From Variovorax paradoxus (GTDB taxonomy: Bacteria > Pseudomonadota > Gammaproteobacteria > Burkholderiales > Burkholderiaceae_C), in the NCBI RefSeq assembly GCF_902712855.1, contig NZ_LR743507.1, positions 2,652,001 to 2,716,000 on the forward strand: a stretch of 64,000 bases of DNA, written 5' to 3'. A program made the translations under genes and the position numbers. This document shows, piece by piece, positions 60,898 through 64,000 of this stretch. The number at the start of each line of letters is the position of its first letter. The first letter of the stretch is position 1. Below the pieces are notes generated by a model. The model was not told the origin of the DNA and did not search any database. It worked only from the letters and a program-made list of their open reading frames with translations.

Positions 60898-61719
60898 TCA
60901 GTAGTTCAGCCGCTCCGGGCGCAGTTCCTGCAGGATCGTCGTCGCGATTTCCTCGATCGACTTCGTGGTGGTCGAGAGCCAGCGGATGCCTGCGCGCCGC
61001 ATCATCGCTTCGGCCTCGCTCACCTCGTGGCGGCAGTTCTCGAGGCTGGCATAGCGCGAGTTCGGCCGGCGCTCGTTGCGGATCTCGCTGAGCCGCTCGG
61101 GCTGGATGGTCAGGCCGAAGATCTTCTTGCGGTGCGGGCTGAGCGCCGGCGGCAGCTGCCGGCGGTCGAAGTCTTCCGGAATCAGCGGATAGTTGGCTGC
61201 CTTCAGGCCGTGCTGCATCGCTAGGTAGAGCGACGTCGGCGTCTTGCCGCTGCGGCTGACGCCCACCAGGATCACGTCGGCGCCCTCGAGGTCGCGGTTG
61301 CTTTGGCCGTCGTCGTGCTGCAGGCTGAAGTCGATCGCGGCGATGCGGTCGTTGTATTCCTTGCTCTTGCTGACGTCGCTGAAACGGCCGATGCGATGGT
61401 TGGACTTCATGGCCAACTCGATCTCGAGCGGCCGCACGAACGTGCCGAACATGTCCAGCAGCATGCCCTTGCAGCCAGTCTCGATCACCTCCAGCACGTC
61501 CATGTTGGCCAGCGTGGTGAAGACGATGGGGCGCACGCCCTCGAGTTCCGCGATGTGGTTGATCTGCCGCACGGCCTGGTGGGCCTTGTCGACCGTGTCC
61601 GTGAAGGGCAGGCGCACATGGCGCGGCTTCATCTCGAACTGGGCGAGTACGGCGTTGCCGAATGTTTCGGCGGTGATGCCGGTGCCGTCGGAAATGAAGA
61701 AAACGGTGCGTGTGTGCAT
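60898..61719 (-). CDS. ppsR: PEP synthase regulatory protein (kinase/pyrophosphorylase)
   Basis: A 273-residue DUF299 bifunctional enzyme that phosphorylates PEP synthase with ADP to inactivate it and removes the phosphate to reactivate it. Seen: VFFISDGTGITAETFGNAVL, the P-loop VILVGVSRSGKTPTSLYLAM, and the C-terminal part SRYASLENCRHEVSEAEAMM. The start MHTRTVFF matches the family. It is divergent from its target gene ppsA across 191 bases. Confidence 0.96.
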   Translation of the reverse strand: MHTRTVFFISDGTGITAETFGNAVLAQFEMKPRHVRLPFTDTVDKAHQAVRQINHIAELEGVRPIVFTTLANMDVLEVIETGCKGMLLDMFGTFVRPLEIELAMKSNHRIGRFSDVSKSKEYNDRIAAIDFSLQHDDGQSNRDLEGADVILVGVSRSGKTPTSLYLAMQHGLKAANYPLIPEDFDRRQLPPALSPHRKKIFGLTIQPERLSEIRNERRPNSRYASLENCRHEVSEAEAMMRRAGIRWLSTTTKSIEEIATTILQELRPERLNY

Positions 61720-61910
61720 GGTCTGGGTTCTTGCGGCCTTGTCCTGCGGCGCGTGCGGGCCTGCCACGCCTACAATCCGGCCCATTATCGGGAATCCGCT
61801 TTCCCACCTCCCATTCTTTCCATGCACACCGCGCCCGCACCCAAAGCAACGACAACGATCGTGCCGCGCCGTCTGCATGCAGCACCGGTTTCAACTTCTG
61901 GAGCTTTCCC

Positions 61911-64000
<2,090 letters not shown>

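Overview
The window is GC-rich, densely coded DNA with the gene content and order of a beta-proteobacterium of the Comamonadaceae. A Variovorax-like organism is my inference, from the RpoD, RpoS and H-NS types, EarP with an Arg32 EF-P, the phasin, and surE-pcm-nlpD-rpoS linkage. I see no phage, insertion sequence, integrase or CRISPR array. The only stretch over 300 bases without an intact gene is 17017-18035, which holds broken gene remnants.

Layout. 1-18 kb: an HPP membrane protein cut by the window edge, a Bcr/CflA exporter, rpoD and dnaG (minus strand), a YihY membrane protein, an SDR dehydrogenase, a phasin, a thioesterase, two small stress-type genes, pncB, an ion antiporter, a D-2-hydroxyacid dehydrogenase, rmuC, an MFS transporter, then a scar in which fragments of a DHA2-type exporter and a TetR regulator are fused behind an intact palindromic operator. 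18-31 kb: a LOG-family protein, efp with its rhamnosyltransferase earP, uvrC, pgsA, a DMT transporter, a LysR regulator divergent from a haloacetate-dehalogenase-like hydrolase plus tartrate dehydrogenase pair, hupB, tRNA-Val, a PpiD-like foldase and a histidine phosphatase. 31-40 kb: small genes, tRNA-His, an H-NS protein, a quinone oxidoreductase, surE-pcm-nlpD-rpoS, rlmD, a Bax-inhibitor-1 protein and a GlcG/HbpS protein.

40.9-60.8 kb is an iron, heme and peroxide island. It has hemP, exbD, exbB, tonB, bfd, piuC, a Fiu-type siderophore receptor, a five-gene PepSY / DUF2271 / DUF4198 / ApbE / flavodoxin-reductase cluster, bacterioferritin, ahpC-ahpF, and a heme uptake operon (receptor, HemS-like protein, BhuTUV ABC transporter). 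Fur-box-like sites precede hemP, the siderophore receptor, the PepSY cluster and the heme receptor. A good OxyR-type site precedes ahpC. Ferric siderophore and heme enter through TonB-driven receptors, heme is carried inward and handled by the HemS protein, iron is stored in bacterioferritin and released with Bfd, and AhpCF removes peroxide. The five-gene cluster is the most interesting part: its DUF2271 protein carries a DGVTGAT motif matching the ApbE flavinylation site, which suggests an exported flavoprotein electron-transfer chain tied to iron.

60.9-64 kb has the PEP synthase regulator ppsR and a divergent ppsA that runs off the window.

Quality note: bhuU (two), tonB (one) and the TetR remnant (one) each look short of single bases in G or C runs. 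These may be real pseudogenes or consensus errors.
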